A DNA stretch of 29,580 nucleotides from contig CAZDYP010000048.1 of assembly GCA_964509505.1 (NCBI GenBank), forward strand, positions 1 to 29,580, given 5' to 3'. The notes below the pieces were generated by a model. It was not told the origin of the DNA, did not search any database, and saw nothing but the letters and a program-made list of their open reading frames with translations. The position numbers and the translations under genes are program-made. Shown one piece after another: positions 29,364 to 29,580 of the stretch (within the stretch, counting starts at the first letter, position 1; every line of letters begins with the position of its first letter). Source of the DNA: CAZDYP01 sp964509505. GTDB lineage: Bacteria > Chloroflexota > Anaerolineae > JACRMK01.

Positions 29364-29580
29364 ATGGCTACTACCAAGAAACATCTACCCGTCGCCTTCA
29401 ACGTCAGCTGGCTTGCCTGTATTCACTGTGGCGCGTGTGTCGCCGTGTGTTTGCAGCGCACACCGTTCATTTCGCCGTTTGATACGATTGCGCTAGAGAC
29501 GCCGTGCGCGATTGCGTGTATGCGCTGTGTGGATGTATGCCCGACGAGTGCGGTGCTCTATCGTGAGCTCCCCCCCAGCC
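29364..29580 (+). CDS. 4Fe-4S ferredoxin-type protein, truncated by window end
   Basis: The visible 72 residues carry two iron-sulphur motifs: CIHCGACVAVC (C-x2-C-x2-C-x3-C, from residue 19) and CAIACMRCVDVCP (C-x3-C-x2-C-x3-C-P). The second has three residues after its first Cys, where two is usual. The start ATG has AGGAAC at proper spacing. It is probably the electron donor for the geranylgeranyl-reductase-like enzyme just upstream. The C-terminus lies beyond the window. Confidence 0.85.
   Translation, partial: MATTKKHLPVAFNVSWLACIHCGACVAVCLQRTPFISPFDTIALETPCAIACMRCVDVCPTSAVLYRELPPS

Overview
The window looks like chromosome from a Chloroflexota-type bacterium (Anaerolineae-like), probably from a phototrophic or ancestrally phototrophic lineage. 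This is inference from gene content: a PucC/BCD-family transporter, an archaeal-type geranylgeranyl-reductase-like flavoprotein beside a ferredoxin, bacterial XPB helicase, DUF4058 proteins, an EF-G2-like GTPase, M42 peptidase and a zinc-ribbon/cyclase/AAA regulator. No 16S gene or other taxonomic marker is present. No tRNA, rRNA, CRISPR array or transposase was seen.

Layout. 1-206: part of a MITE-like repeat. 219-2531 (+): class III CoA-transferase and an N-acetylhexosamine-kinase-like phosphotransferase. 5730-2650 (-): a compact four-gene operon of MerR-type regulator, 54-aa single-span protein, 7-TM protein and PucC/BCD transporter, behind a near-consensus promoter. 5873-10786 (+): alpha/beta hydrolase, solute-binding lipoprotein, PIN-domain fragment, XPB helicase, PNPOx-like protein. 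10787-11087: spacer carrying the second, complete MITE. 11088-13574 (+): ClpC-type unfoldase. 13720-14013: internally deleted DUF4058 gene. 15075-14029 (-) and 15195-17273 (+): M42 aminopeptidase and EF-G-like GTPase from divergent promoters. 17305-23801: a cyclase-AAA gene and two detached paralogous TPR genes, with a full DUF4058 gene on the opposite strand between the TPR genes. 24491-23943 and 25729-24617 (-): small TPR protein and site-2 protease. 25924-27993 (+): ligA. 28156-end (+): geranylgeranyl-reductase-like flavoprotein and a truncated ferredoxin.

Three themes stand out. First, the cyclase/AAA/TPR architecture is broken into separate ORFs at one precise joint, leaving a fossil of the joint in the spacer; this may be a split signalling ATPase system. 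Second, the genome is full of palindromic DNA of several kinds: a MITE, short perfect hairpins, spacers made of 7-9 nt near-repeated words arranged as long imperfect inverted repeats, and palindromes inside coding regions (both TPR genes and ligA). Third, several genes have a TATAAT-like box ending 6-7 nt before the ATG and no Shine-Dalgarno, which suggests leaderless transcription. All alignments and counts were done by eye.
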